Virus record (IMG/VR): IMGVR_UViG_3300032895_000010
Span: 1 to 39,703 of that record
DNA length: 39,703 bases
Source of the DNA: a virus
Reading direction: 5' to 3' (one strand)
A program made the position numbers and the translations under genes. The notes beneath the pieces are model-generated. The model had not been told where the DNA came from. It was given only the letters and a program-made list of their open reading frames with translations, and ran no database searches. Below are positions 1-6,440 of this stretch, one piece after another. How positions within the stretch are numbered: the first letter of the stretch is position 1; every line of letters starts with the position of its first letter.

Positions 1-396
1 AACGAGAAAACTGGGGTCCCAAGCGTTAAGGATTACGTGGAGCCTAAGTTTTACACTAAAGAAAACGGAAAATCCGTACCCGTTAAGACGAAGCATGATC
101 CTTATGCTTTGCTGGACGAAACGGTAAATTTCCTGCAAGAGGAATTTCCCGACGAACATCCGGTTTTGTGGTTGCTCGGCGCGGGTAGCGAAAAGTACAA
201 TTTGTGGCTGAAGCAAAACTTGAAACCTGCGGCGCCGGTTGACGTTGACAATCAAATTTCGCGTTCTGCGAAATTGCTTGTTCCTGTTTATCGGCAAAAC
301 CCGCTGCACAAGGGTAAGTCGGATAAGGAATTGTTCGATTTCATCGTTTCTGAGTTGTCGGGTATGGCAAAGCCCCCTGAGGAAAATGCGGCTTAA
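1..396 (+). CDS. Hypothetical phage protein, 5' end outside window
   Basis: The frame is open from the first base of the window and reads NEKTGVPSVKDYVEPKF before it reaches a GTG at 37. I therefore treat it as the C-terminal part of a gene that begins upstream, not as a GTG-started 119-residue protein. About 131 residues are visible, ending in a flexible PEENAA tail. The visible part is charged, has Trp and Leu in predicted helices (FLQEEFPDEHPVLWLLGAG), and lacks cysteines and membrane segments. I do not recognise the family. Base composition is more GC-balanced than the late region that follows, as in the other genes up to 1162. A small gene with its own ribosome site follows 69 bases downstream. 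Confidence 0.7.
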   Translation, partial: NEKTGVPSVKDYVEPKFYTKENGKSVPVKTKHDPYALLDETVNFLQEEFPDEHPVLWLLGAGSEKYNLWLKQNLKPAAPVDVDNQISRSAKLLVPVYRQNPLHKGKSDKELFDFIVSELSGMAKPPEENAA

Positions 397-465
397 TTCT
401 TTGCGGTTGAGAGGGGAATCTAAAAAATTCCCCTCGACACCGGAGTGAATTAGGAGCACTCTAAT

Positions 466-636
466 ATGGAACAGAAACCGTCTCAAAAAATCAAACTGAT
501 TCGCGACTTTTTTGGGGCAACTATGTCAGACATGAAAAATCTGACTTCAAAAGATCGGGATGAACTCGGAAGTGCAATTGCTAGGCAATTAGGAATCAGC
601 GAAAAGGATGCTGGTTTCACGTTCGTAGAATACTAA
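466..636 (+). CDS. Small conserved-looking phage protein (56 aa)
   Basis: A 56-residue frame begins MEQKPSQKIKLIRDFFG and ends TFVEY. The start is supported by AGGAG at 452-456, nine bases before the ATG. The pattern of a basic helix (KIKLIRDFFG), then MKNLTSKDRDELGSAIARQL, then a short hydrophobic tail matches, from memory, a common type of tiny phage protein with an LTxxDRxEL helix. The function is unknown. It is likely one compact helical domain, cytoplasmic. A strong terminator follows 20 bases after the stop, so it is the last gene of the transcript entering from the left. Confidence 0.7.
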   Translation: MEQKPSQKIKLIRDFFGATMSDMKNLTSKDRDELGSAIARQLGISEKDAGFTFVEY

Positions 637-655
637 CTTTCGACAAGAAAAACTT

Positions 656-689
656 TGGCGCGGTACGATTGACGTACCGCGCCATTTTT
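656..689 (+). terminator. Rho-independent terminator
   Basis: GGCGCGGTAC (657-666) pairs perfectly with GTACCGCGCC (674-683) across a 7-base loop. One more T-A pair sits at the base, and five T residues follow. It directly follows the gene ending at 636 and should end that transcript. Confidence 0.9.
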
Positions 690-715
690 GTTAGGATTGT
701 ATTGGAGGATAAATT

Positions 716-886
716 ATGATTCCGTTCGATAGTGAGTATTCTAGTCGTTTATGGTATTTGGAACACGCGCAAGGACCTGCCTCGTTTGTGATCTATGATT
801 TTTATTCTCAATCTCGCAAAGATTTGCTAAAAGTCTCTCAGTATCCTATGCGGACGGTTGTGGTGTTGGAGAATATTTCAAAATGA
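716..886 (+). CDS. Small hypothetical protein (56 aa)
   Basis: This frame starts MIPFDSEYSSRLWYLEHAQG and ends VVVLENISK. GGAGG at 704-708, seven bases before the ATG, is a strong ribosome site and the main argument that the gene is real. The protein is aromatic-rich in its first half with a short beta-like C-terminus, and has no recognisable motif. Its TGA overlaps the ATG of the next gene (ATGA), so the two are probably translationally coupled. It is the first gene after the 656-689 terminator, so a promoter would have to lie in the short gap before it, but I could not pick one out. Confidence 0.6.
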   Translation: MIPFDSEYSSRLWYLEHAQGPASFVIYDFYSQSRKDLLKVSQYPMRTVVVLENISK

Positions 887-996
887 CAATAGCTTACGTT
901 TTTATCGCGGCTTACACTGCGATCTACAGTTTTTACCTCGGTATGGAATTGGCAGACTGTCAGACCGACTGGAATCGAGTCTGGCGTATTAGATAG
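883..996 (+). CDS. Putative single-pass membrane peptide (37 aa)
   Basis: A 37-residue frame (MTIAYVFIAAYTAIYSFYLG, then a polar tail ending VWRIR) is coupled by an ATGA overlap to the gene before it. Residues 2-20 are hydrophobic and aromatic enough for one membrane helix, followed by a charged segment. This would suit an inner-membrane peptide. The function is unknown. Support comes from the overlap and from the next gene's ribosome site lying at its stop codon; without these it would be too short to trust. Confidence 0.5.
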   Translation: MTIAYVFIAAYTAIYSFYLGMELADCQTDWNRVWRIR

Positions 997-1009
997 GAGA
1001 ACAACTACG

Positions 1010-1162
1010 ATGCAACTTTCGCCTTTTGACCTTTTGATCCTCGTCGCACGGTACTCAAATGAATATGGACAGTACCGTATTTTCAACGCGATTAATCACT
1101 TGCGACTTTCCCAGGGTCGCCGGAGATTGTCTCGCGCAAACTTCAACCGAAAAATCAACTAA
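1010..1162 (+). CDS. Small basic hypothetical protein (50 aa)
   Basis: This frame starts MQLSPFDLLILVARYSNEYG and ends in a strongly basic tail rich in Arg (SQGRRRLSRANFNRKIN). AGGAGA at 995-1000 sits nine bases upstream of the ATG and overlaps the previous stop. The N-terminal half is a hydrophobic helix and the C-terminal half could bind nucleic acid or phospholipid, but no family is recognised. It is the last gene before a perfect hairpin terminator at 1190-1224 and before the non-coding region. Confidence 0.55.
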   Translation: MQLSPFDLLILVARYSNEYGQYRIFNAINHLRLSQGRRRLSRANFNRKIN

Positions 1163-1189
1163 CCCAAATCTCAAATTTCCTCAGTTTAC

Positions 1190-1224
1190 GGCCATAGCTA
1201 AATCAAAGCTATGGCCTTTCTTTT
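1190..1224 (+). terminator. Rho-independent terminator
   Basis: GGCCATAGCT (1190-1199) pairs perfectly with AGCTATGGCC (1207-1216) around a 7-base A-rich loop, followed by a T-rich run (TTTCTTTT). It closes the block of small genes at 716-1162 and isolates the late region. Confidence 0.9.
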
Positions 1225-1532
1225 GCCCTACAATCAATCGAGCGCGGCGCGGGTACTGTCCTATTATCCAGGTCTATTCAAGCGATTCTAGGGGAATGGC
1301 CGTAGAATTGCGTCTGGCGAATAGACTACGAAATTATCATAAGCACTGCTAATCAATGTTTCGCCATTGTTTCGCCACGATTAATTTAGGATAATCAGGT
1401 CTTAAACTATTGAATCTTGCCGCGCGCCGCGCGATGCATAGTGCTTTGATCTATTAGAATAATTTAATACTTAAATTACTCAATTTAATTTAAGTTATTT
1501 AAGTCTTAAATTACTTTGTGCGGCGAAGTACT

Positions 1533-1596
1533 TTAAATCGTAAAGCGATTTAAGACTTAAATTGCTTAAATTAAATTCGGATAATCAGATCCGAAT
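1533..1596. repeat. Two consecutive inverted repeats
   Basis: TTAAATCG (1533-1540) and CGATTTAA (1546-1553) form one perfect 8-base stem with a 5-base loop. ATTCGGAT (1575-1582) and ATCCGAAT (1589-1596) form a second 8-base stem with a 6-base loop. They lie in the most AT-rich part of the non-coding region. Neither has a T-run typical of a terminator, so protein binding or an origin role is more plausible, as inference only. Confidence 0.6.
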
Positions 1597-1786
1597 ATCT
1601 GAAATACCCCCTATGGCCTGCGCTTTAGGAGTCCCGAATAATTAAACCTTCAGGCCCATTACTCACTCTCGAAAATTTAAAAAATTACAATTTTGGTTTA
1701 ATAAAAATTTTTAAAAATTTCGGTTCCATAAAAAGCATGCTTTAAAAAGAAACTATTAGCCAGAAAATTATTAATTCGTAGTCGAG

Positions 1787-1804
1787 GTACTAGTACTTGC
1801 AAGT
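1787..1804. promoter_or_regulatory. Overlapping palindromes upstream of the late promoter
   Basis: GTACTAGTAC (1787-1796) and ACTTGCAAGT (1795-1804) are two perfect 10-base palindromes that share two bases. They end 26 bases before the -35 box at 1831. That position suits a dimeric activator or other regulator of the late promoter. No candidate regulator gene is visible in the window. Confidence 0.4.
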
Positions 1805-1830
1805 TACTGAAAACAAAGTAAATAAAGTCC

Positions 1831-1860
1831 TTGACAGAGAATTGTACGATATGCTATTAT
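1831..1860 (+). promoter_or_regulatory. Strong sigma-70-type promoter for the late operon
   Basis: TTGACA at 1831-1836 is a perfect -35 hexamer. TATTAT at 1855-1860 matches five of six bases of the -10 consensus, with an 18-base spacer. Transcription would start near 1867, about 100 bases before the first late gene at 1971. It lies downstream of the 1190-1224 terminator and upstream of an unbroken + strand gene series that runs to 32955, so it is the best candidate for the main late promoter. Confidence 0.7.
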
Positions 1861-1892
1861 CTAAGTAGAGTGTATAGATGCGCGGCCCAAAA

Positions 1893-1927
1893 TCTAATAG
1901 AATTTTTCTACGGTAAGTTCTATTAGA
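1893..1927 (+). promoter_or_regulatory. 5' leader stem-loop of the late transcript
   Basis: TCTAATAGAA (1893-1902) pairs perfectly with TTCTATTAGA (1918-1927) across a 15-base loop, within the predicted leader between the promoter and the first gene. The right arm is part of a 12-base word, TCTATTAGAATA, that also occurs at 1450-1461. The hairpin could stabilise the 5' end or be a binding site. It has no T-run and is not a terminator. Confidence 0.5.
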
Positions 1928-1970
1928 ATATGTTGTACAATTCTTCATGTCGTGAGACGTTGAGAATTTC

Positions 1971-2525
1971 ATGAAAATTACTCCAGAAGAGTTACAAAGA
2001 CGATTACGAAGTTCTAATAATCTTTGTAACAGGCTAAATCCTAATTCTCCACAAAAATCCAAAAAAGGCAACGATTCAAACAACAGAAATAATTGCGGCC
2101 GCGTTAGTGATGTGCCTAACGCGCCTATAGAAATTAGAAACGTTGCCGCAATTCTGTCAGCCGCAGAAAACAACGCCGCTAAAGTTTCACGAGGCTTAGA
2201 CGGAATTTTATCTCCCGAACAAGTCAGATATGCAGACAAAACTTTAATCCAACGAGACAATAAATTAAGTATTAAAGAAGTCCAAGACGTTGCATTAACT
2301 CGTTTAATGGATTCGATGGGATTACTGACAGTCGAAGATATTTCTAGTGAGAGTCCAAAAAATATCTCGATAATTGCGGCTAATTTAAGTAGAGTACATA
2401 GTAATTTACGTGAGAGAATTGATGATACCGGCAAAGAAGCCGGTAAAGTAGTAATTAATCTTTACACTCCAGAACAAAAGAAGATTGAAGATTACGACGT
2501 AATTGAAGTAAGAACTGGAACGTAA
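1971..2525 (+). CDS. Probable terminase small subunit-like protein
   Basis: The protein has 184 residues. It begins with a helix (MKITPEELQRRLRS), passes through an Asn/Lys/Ser-rich linker (about 20-45), and continues with helices around LSIKEVQDVALTRLMDSMG. It ends with INLYTPEQKKIEDYDVIEV. A YxP...EDYDVIEV ending is a pattern I associate with small terminase or terminase-adjacent DNA-binding proteins of podoviruses. In such proteins an N-terminal helical domain recognises phage DNA and the C-terminus meets the large subunit. The gene is first in the late operon, about 110 bases after the promoter, and the large subunit follows at 3669. The ribosome site is weak. The assignment rests on position and the C-terminal pattern, so it is tentative. 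Confidence 0.5.
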   Translation: MKITPEELQRRLRSSNNLCNRLNPNSPQKSKKGNDSNNRNNCGRVSDVPNAPIEIRNVAAILSAAENNAAKVSRGLDGILSPEQVRYADKTLIQRDNKLSIKEVQDVALTRLMDSMGLLTVEDISSESPKNISIIAANLSRVHSNLRERIDDTGKEAGKVVINLYTPEQKKIEDYDVIEVRTGT

Positions 2526-2685
2526 TTTGAAATTAAAATTTAAAATGCCACAATTTAATTTAACTTCAAGACCAAGATTAAGAAAAGAATTTCTTGCAAA
2601 GAAAGTTACTGCGGCAAAATCAGCCGCAGAAAAGCAACCAGCCGCACAACAAAGTTCAGAGAAAACAATAAAAGGAGAAACAAAG

Positions 2686-2934
2686 ATGTCATTTTGGTCA
2701 ACGTTAGAAGCGGACGTAAACAAAGGATTGGAAGTTGCTTCTGTAGTAATTGGAGCGTTTATTCCTTCAGCTTCTGGAATCCTAACAGATATTGCAACGG
2801 CTGTCGAAGCATTAGAAACAGCATTTGCTAAACCAGTTTCTGAAATTCCAGCGGCGACAGTCTCCGCTGTCACTCAGGCAGCTACAACTTTAAACGCAGT
2901 TAAACAAGCTGCTGCGGCTAAAAGTTCTTCTTGA
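2686..2934 (+). CDS. Small Ala/Val-rich helical protein (82 aa)
   Basis: I start the gene at the ATG at 2686 because AGGAG at 2673-2677 precedes it by eight bases. The protein (MSFWSTLEADVNKGLEVASV...) is made of amphipathic to hydrophobic helices rich in Ala, Val and Thr, and ends in SSS. It lacks a clear polar-hydrophobic-polar membrane segment, so membrane association is possible but unproven. The same frame is open back to 2527 through a very basic Lys/Ala/Gln-rich stretch with an ATG at 2545. A longer product of up to 135 residues is therefore possible and the gene may have two starts. No family is recognised. Similar small Ala-rich proteins of unknown role are common near terminase genes. 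Confidence 0.6.
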   Translation: MSFWSTLEADVNKGLEVASVVIGAFIPSASGILTDIATAVEALETAFAKPVSEIPAATVSAVTQAATTLNAVKQAAAAKSSS

Positions 2935-2962
2935 ATGGGTAATAAAAGGAGAATTTAAAGCC

Positions 2963-3439
2963 GTGACAACACAAACCATATTACCAGCCGCGGGAACAGC
3001 CGCACCAAAAGTTCCATTTGGTTTTGTAGGAACGTGGACTCCACCGTCTCAATACGGAACGCTTATATCAAGTCCAATGACATTTACAGCCGCATCGTGG
3101 ACTACAGAAGCTCCTCCAGGATCTAATCAAGATGCACCTTGGGATTGGGCTACAAATCTAGGACAAGTAATTGCAGGAAATTGGTATCCTTGGGGAACAG
3201 ACGTTCAAATAGAAGAATCTCCATATTGTGCGCCTCTGTATTATCCAGGAAACGCTCCAAAATCTGGACCGTCACAATCAATTAACAATGCTTTGATTTC
3301 TCAAGCATCGGTTAATATGATTGTGAAAACTTGTGTTCCATCAAGTACGACAGTTCCAGCGCAGAATATTCCTGCTGTTAAAATGCTTCAGGAATTAATT
3401 TCTATGTTGGAAAGTGTAATTGCTGAACTGTCTACTTAA
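2963..3439 (+). CDS. Hypothetical Trp/Pro-rich protein (158 aa)
   Basis: A GTG start at 2963 is preceded by AGGAG at 2947-2951. The first 110 residues are rich in Trp, Tyr, Pro and Gly (GFVGTWTPPSQYG, APWDWATNLGQ, NWYPWGTD). The C-terminus is an amphipathic helix (MLQELISMLESVIAEL) suited to oligomerisation. Two Cys residues lie in the central region. There is no signal peptide or membrane helix. It resembles an extracellular or virion surface protein in composition, but I do not recognise a family. It lies between the putative small and the large terminase subunits in the late operon. Confidence 0.6.
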   Translation: MTTQTILPAAGTAAPKVPFGFVGTWTPPSQYGTLISSPMTFTAASWTTEAPPGSNQDAPWDWATNLGQVIAGNWYPWGTDVQIEESPYCAPLYYPGNAPKSGPSQSINNALISQASVNMIVKTCVPSSTTVPAQNIPAVKMLQELISMLESVIAELST

Positions 3440-3468
3440 TTTAATTTTTGCTTGGGCGACGAGCAAAA

Positions 3469-3513
3469 CGTGCGGCTGATTGAACATCCTCCGATAATTA
3501 AATCGGCCGCACG
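3469..3513 (+). promoter_or_regulatory. GC-rich stem-loop before the terminase gene
   Basis: CGTGCGGCTGATT (3469-3481) pairs with AATCGGCCGCACG (3501-3513) over 13 positions with one G-U wobble, across a 19-base loop. No T-run follows, so it is not a standard terminator. It sits in the 229-base gap between the gene ending at 3439 and the terminase at 3669. The GTGCGGC/GCCGCAC arms recur in the hairpin after the capsid gene (18764-18797). A role as processing site, attenuator or protein-binding element is inferred. Confidence 0.55.
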
Positions 3514-3536
3514 ATAAGATTAGAGGGGAATTTAAA

Positions 3537-3608
3537 ATGCTATGGGGCCTACACAGTATATTGTTCGGAGCGCCAGTAAAGAATCCTAGGACCCACCAAA
3601 ATACTTGA
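3537..3608 (+). CDS. Possible micro-ORF (23 aa)
   Basis: A 23-residue frame (MLWGLHSILFGAPVKNPRTH..) lies in the otherwise empty gap before the terminase gene. The only positive sign is GAGGGG at 3523-3528, eight bases before the ATG, which is a fair ribosome site. A leader peptide or a remnant are both possible, and it may be chance. Confidence 0.3.
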   Translation: MLWGLHSILFGAPVKNPRTHQNT

Positions 3609-3668
3609 GATAGTAATTAAATGAGAATGATTGGAGATATAAATGAAACGAAAGAGAGGAATAAATAG

Positions 3669-6440
3669 ATGCCTCTCGAATGGAAACCAACTCCTAGACA
3701 AGAACAATTCATTTCATTGCCCGACGCCGTAAAAGAAGCCCTTTACGGTGGTGCGGCTGGAGGAGGCAAAGATTTAGACCTAAATTCTATAATTTTTACA
3801 CAAAATGGAGTTAAACGTTTTGAGGATGTTCACCCTGGAGATTATGTATTTGATCCAGAAGGTTGGCCAACTAGGGTAGTTGCAGAATCTGAAATATTTA
3901 CAGATCATGTTTGTTATGAATTAAGTTTTTCAAATGGAACTAAGATAATTGCAGGAGAGGGTCATTTATGGAGAGTTCTTGATTTAAAAGATAGAGAGAA
4001 CGCTTATAAAAGAACTGAAGAATATAGAGCACGAAAACGTGAATTACGTGCGGCAAACAAAAAATACGGAACGAAACGGATTGATTTAGTATTAAGAAAT
4101 CAATCTAGACACCACGATTTAAAGCCTCAATTTACCGATAAGTTAGTTACCACAAAAACTCTTTTTGACAATCAAATTGTAAGACGTAGAGTAAATTTCT
4201 CTATTGATTGTCCAAAAGAAGTTAATACTTTAACCAGTAAATTACCGTTAGATCCATATATTTTAGGATGCTGGTTAGGTGATGGTAATTCTTATGCTGG
4301 AGTAATAACTAATATTGATTCACAAGTTGTAGATTATTTTATTGCAGAATTTGGTATACCAGCTAAATATAATAACGAGGCTTGGGGGATTTATGGACTT
4401 CAAACTAAGTTAAGGGAAATTGGAGTATTCAAAAATAAACACATTCCGCAGATTTATTTAACTGCTAGTTACGATCAAAGACTGGATTTGCTTCGTGGTT
4501 TAATGGATACTGATGGAACTTGTAATTCAGATGGGCAAGTTGAAATAAGTCAATGTAGAGAGGATTTAGCGGAACAGATTGCATTACTAATAAGAACATT
4601 AGGTGATAACGTTAGAGTAAATGAGGATACATCTTTTTTATATGGCATACAAAAGCAAAATCGTTATAGAATTAAATGGATTCCCTCATTTATTTGTTTT
4701 AATTTAGACAGAAAGAGAAACAATCAAGTAAAATTTAAGGAACGTGTTACAACTGAAAGAATATATATAAATGAAGTAAAGAAAGTAAGTACAGTTCCTA
4801 CTAAATGTATTCAGGTAGATTCTTCTGATGGAATGTTTTTGATTGGTGAAGGATTAATACCAACACATAATTCAGAAGTTCTTTTATACCTGCCATTAGT
4901 TCGTCAATTCTACCAACATCCGAAATTTAAGGGAATCATTCTTCGTAGAACATTACCTGAATTAGAACGTGAATTAATTCAGCGAAGTAAGGTAGATGGA
5001 TTCTATAAAGCATGTGGAGGAATTTACAAAGAACAGAAAAAAGTTTGGGAATTTCCTTCAGGCGCGCGAGTCGAATTTGGGCACGTCGAACATGAAAAAG
5101 ACGTTGAGATTTATGACACCGCGCAGTACAATTATATAGGATGGGACGAAGCGACTTCCTTTACAGAATATCAATATGAATACTTGTCTTTCTCTCGTTG
5201 TAGATCATCGTCGATCGACTTACCAAGTATTGTTAGGGCAGGAACAAATCCTGGAGGGGTTAGTCACGGTTACTTTCGTAGAAGATTTGTTGGTAAAACT
5301 AGAGACGAAGCTATCTTCCGTGCAAATAAAATTGTTAAAGAAATAGTTAAAAGAGGAGATAAAGAATTTGAAAGTTACTTAGCATTCATACCATCCAAAC
5401 TTCAAGACAATCCTCACCTCTTAAAATCAGATCCTAATTACATTAATGACATTCAAAGATTACCTGAAGTAGTAAGAATTGCTAAAGCTGACGGCGATTG
5501 GTGGATTTATGCTGGTCAAATGTTTGATGATTTTAGAGATCATCATATCGAATCAGAACCAGATAATGCAATTCATGTAATTAAACCTTTTGAAATTCCT
5601 TACTATTGGCCAAGAGTTTTATCAATAGATTGGGGCGGCGGAACGAAGACTAGCGCGATGACACACGCGCTATGGACCGCTATAAATCCGAATCCCTCAG
5701 AATTTTATCCAGCGAAATTCTATTCCTATAGAGAATTTACAGCAGTAGGGGAGAAAGTTTCTAATTGGGCATCTCATATATCTAAACTTTCAGGAGGGGA
5801 AAATTTAGTTGACGTAGCGTTAGATCCTTCGGCGTTTGGAGATAGAGGAACTGAACATACAATCGCAGAAGAATTTGCAAAACATTTCGGTCGTGAGGCG
5901 CGCCGCGCAGATAACGATAGATTAGCTGGTGCGGTAATTATATCAGAATACCTGCGATGGAAACCACTTCCAGCGAAATACGTTCCACCTGAAGGATACA
6001 ATCAAGACGTTGCAACCAGAATTAGAAGGATTCAAGGAGAGCAAGCATTAAAAGATTACGAGAGTTTATTTATTTTAGATGACGTGCAAGAATTCCTTCC
6101 TAAATATCAAATCTTTGAAGACACTTGTCCCAAATTAATCGAAGCAATTCAAAATTGTTCAAAAGATCCTGAAAAGCCTGGAGACATCATTCCATTTAAA
6201 GGTGATGATCCCTACGATAATTTACGTTATAATTTAAGTGCATGTTTAAATTATTTAAATTCTGGTCAGCAGTTTGCTGCAAATGAAGCGGAAAGAGCTA
6301 GAGTATTAGATTACTTTCATCGAACAGGTAATTATAATGCTTTAGAAACCGGAATGAATAGATTAGAGAAACGTGAGAGAGTATTAAACTCTCCCGTGCC
6401 AATGCGACGTTACATGAGGTTAAGAAGAAGATATGCCTGA
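3669..6440 (+). CDS. terL: Terminase large subunit with in-frame intein
   Basis: The precursor of 923 residues contains the packaging ATPase-nuclease split by an intein at residues 35-401. After splicing, the 556-residue enzyme would read YGGAAGGGK-S, a classical terminase P-loop. Other ATPase parts are Walker B YIGWDEAT (489-496, D493/E494) and motif III TNPGG (526-530). The RNase H-like nuclease shows SIDWG (D654), a later ALDPSAFGD acidic site (D719/D725), and KGDDPYDNLRY near 844-854. The enzyme would cut and pump phage DNA into the prohead through the portal (7351-9795). Without splicing the P-loop is destroyed, so packaging should depend on intein removal. Its stop overlaps the next ATG by eight bases. 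Confidence 0.95.
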   Translation: MPLEWKPTPRQEQFISLPDAVKEALYGGAAGGGKDLDLNSIIFTQNGVKRFEDVHPGDYVFDPEGWPTRVVAESEIFTDHVCYELSFSNGTKIIAGEGHLWRVLDLKDRENAYKRTEEYRARKRELRAANKKYGTKRIDLVLRNQSRHHDLKPQFTDKLVTTKTLFDNQIVRRRVNFSIDCPKEVNTLTSKLPLDPYILGCWLGDGNSYAGVITNIDSQVVDYFIAEFGIPAKYNNEAWGIYGLQTKLREIGVFKNKHIPQIYLTASYDQRLDLLRGLMDTDGTCNSDGQVEISQCREDLAEQIALLIRTLGDNVRVNEDTSFLYGIQKQNRYRIKWIPSFICFNLDRKRNNQVKFKERVTTERIYINEVKKVSTVPTKCIQVDSSDGMFLIGEGLIPTHNSEVLLYLPLVRQFYQHPKFKGIILRRTLPELERELIQRSKVDGFYKACGGIYKEQKKVWEFPSGARVEFGHVEHEKDVEIYDTAQYNYIGWDEATSFTEYQYEYLSFSRCRSSSIDLPSIVRAGTNPGGVSHGYFRRRFVGKTRDEAIFRANKIVKEIVKRGDKEFESYLAFIPSKLQDNPHLLKSDPNYINDIQRLPEVVRIAKADGDWWIYAGQMFDDFRDHHIESEPDNAIHVIKPFEIPYYWPRVLSIDWGGGTKTSAMTHALWTAINPNPSEFYPAKFYSYREFTAVGEKVSNWASHISKLSGGENLVDVALDPSAFGDRGTEHTIAEEFAKHFGREARRADNDRLAGAVIISEYLRWKPLPAKYVPPEGYNQDVATRIRRIQGEQALKDYESLFILDDVQEFLPKYQIFEDTCPKLIEAIQNCSKDPEKPGDIIPFKGDDPYDNLRYNLSACLNYLNSGQQFAANEAERARVLDYFHRTGNYNALETGMNRLEKRERVLNSPVPMRRYMRLRRRYA
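3771..4871 (+). mobile_element. Intein with LAGLIDADG endonuclease, class 3 features
   Basis: The 367-residue insert lies between Lys34 and Ser402 of the terminase P-loop. It begins DLDLNSIIFTQNG, so residue 1 is Asp rather than the usual Cys or Ser. It ends LIPTHN followed by Ser. The splicing blocks include GTKIIAGEGHLWRV (H99, W101), KCIQVDSSDG (C380) and THN (T399, H400, N401). Trp two residues after the block B His, Cys at block F position 4 and Thr before the terminal His-Asn together match the WCT signature known for class 3 inteins, which use the block F Cys as first nucleophile. Between them sits a two-motif homing endonuclease: YILGCWLGDGNS (197-208) and LLRGLMDTDGT (274-284), both with catalytic-type acidic residues, so it may be active. 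Confidence 0.92.

Larger units (their letters stand above)
1225..1830. other. Non-coding, AT-rich repeat region
   Basis: I find no convincing gene in these roughly 600 bases; frames on both strands are short and lack ribosome sites. The stretch holds a tandem pair of TGTTTCGCCA (1357-1366 and 1368-1377, one 11-base turn apart) and GGATAATCAG twice (1389-1398, 1579-1588). It also has an isolated GC island (about 1419-1433) and a zone at 1460-1580 made almost only of TTAAAT/AATTTA words with several hairpins. Such structure is what a replication origin, packaging site or control region would show, but nothing here decides between them. Confidence 0.6.

Noticed and set aside
1245-1330. tRNA-like segment with TTCAAGC
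   Set aside because: No 5-base T-stem, anticodon stem or acceptor pairing could be drawn around it.
1059-1352. 97-residue + strand frame in the small-gene block
   Set aside because: It crosses the perfect terminator hairpin at 1190-1224 and overlaps a gene with a better ribosome site, so it is unlikely to be translated.
1790-2434. 214-residue minus-strand frame
   Set aside because: It lies opposite the small terminase candidate and the late promoter, has no ribosome site, and its composition (Ser/Leu/Phe-rich) is that of an antisense shadow.
2406-2873. 155-residue minus-strand frame opposite the small Ala-rich gene
   Set aside because: It is an antisense shadow of Ala/Lys codons on the + strand. 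All neighbouring genes run the other way with ribosome sites.
3771-4871. Group I intron or inserted endonuclease gene instead of intein
   Set aside because: The reading frame is continuous through both junctions and the ends carry intein splicing blocks with His-Asn followed by Ser, so a protein-level insert explains it better.
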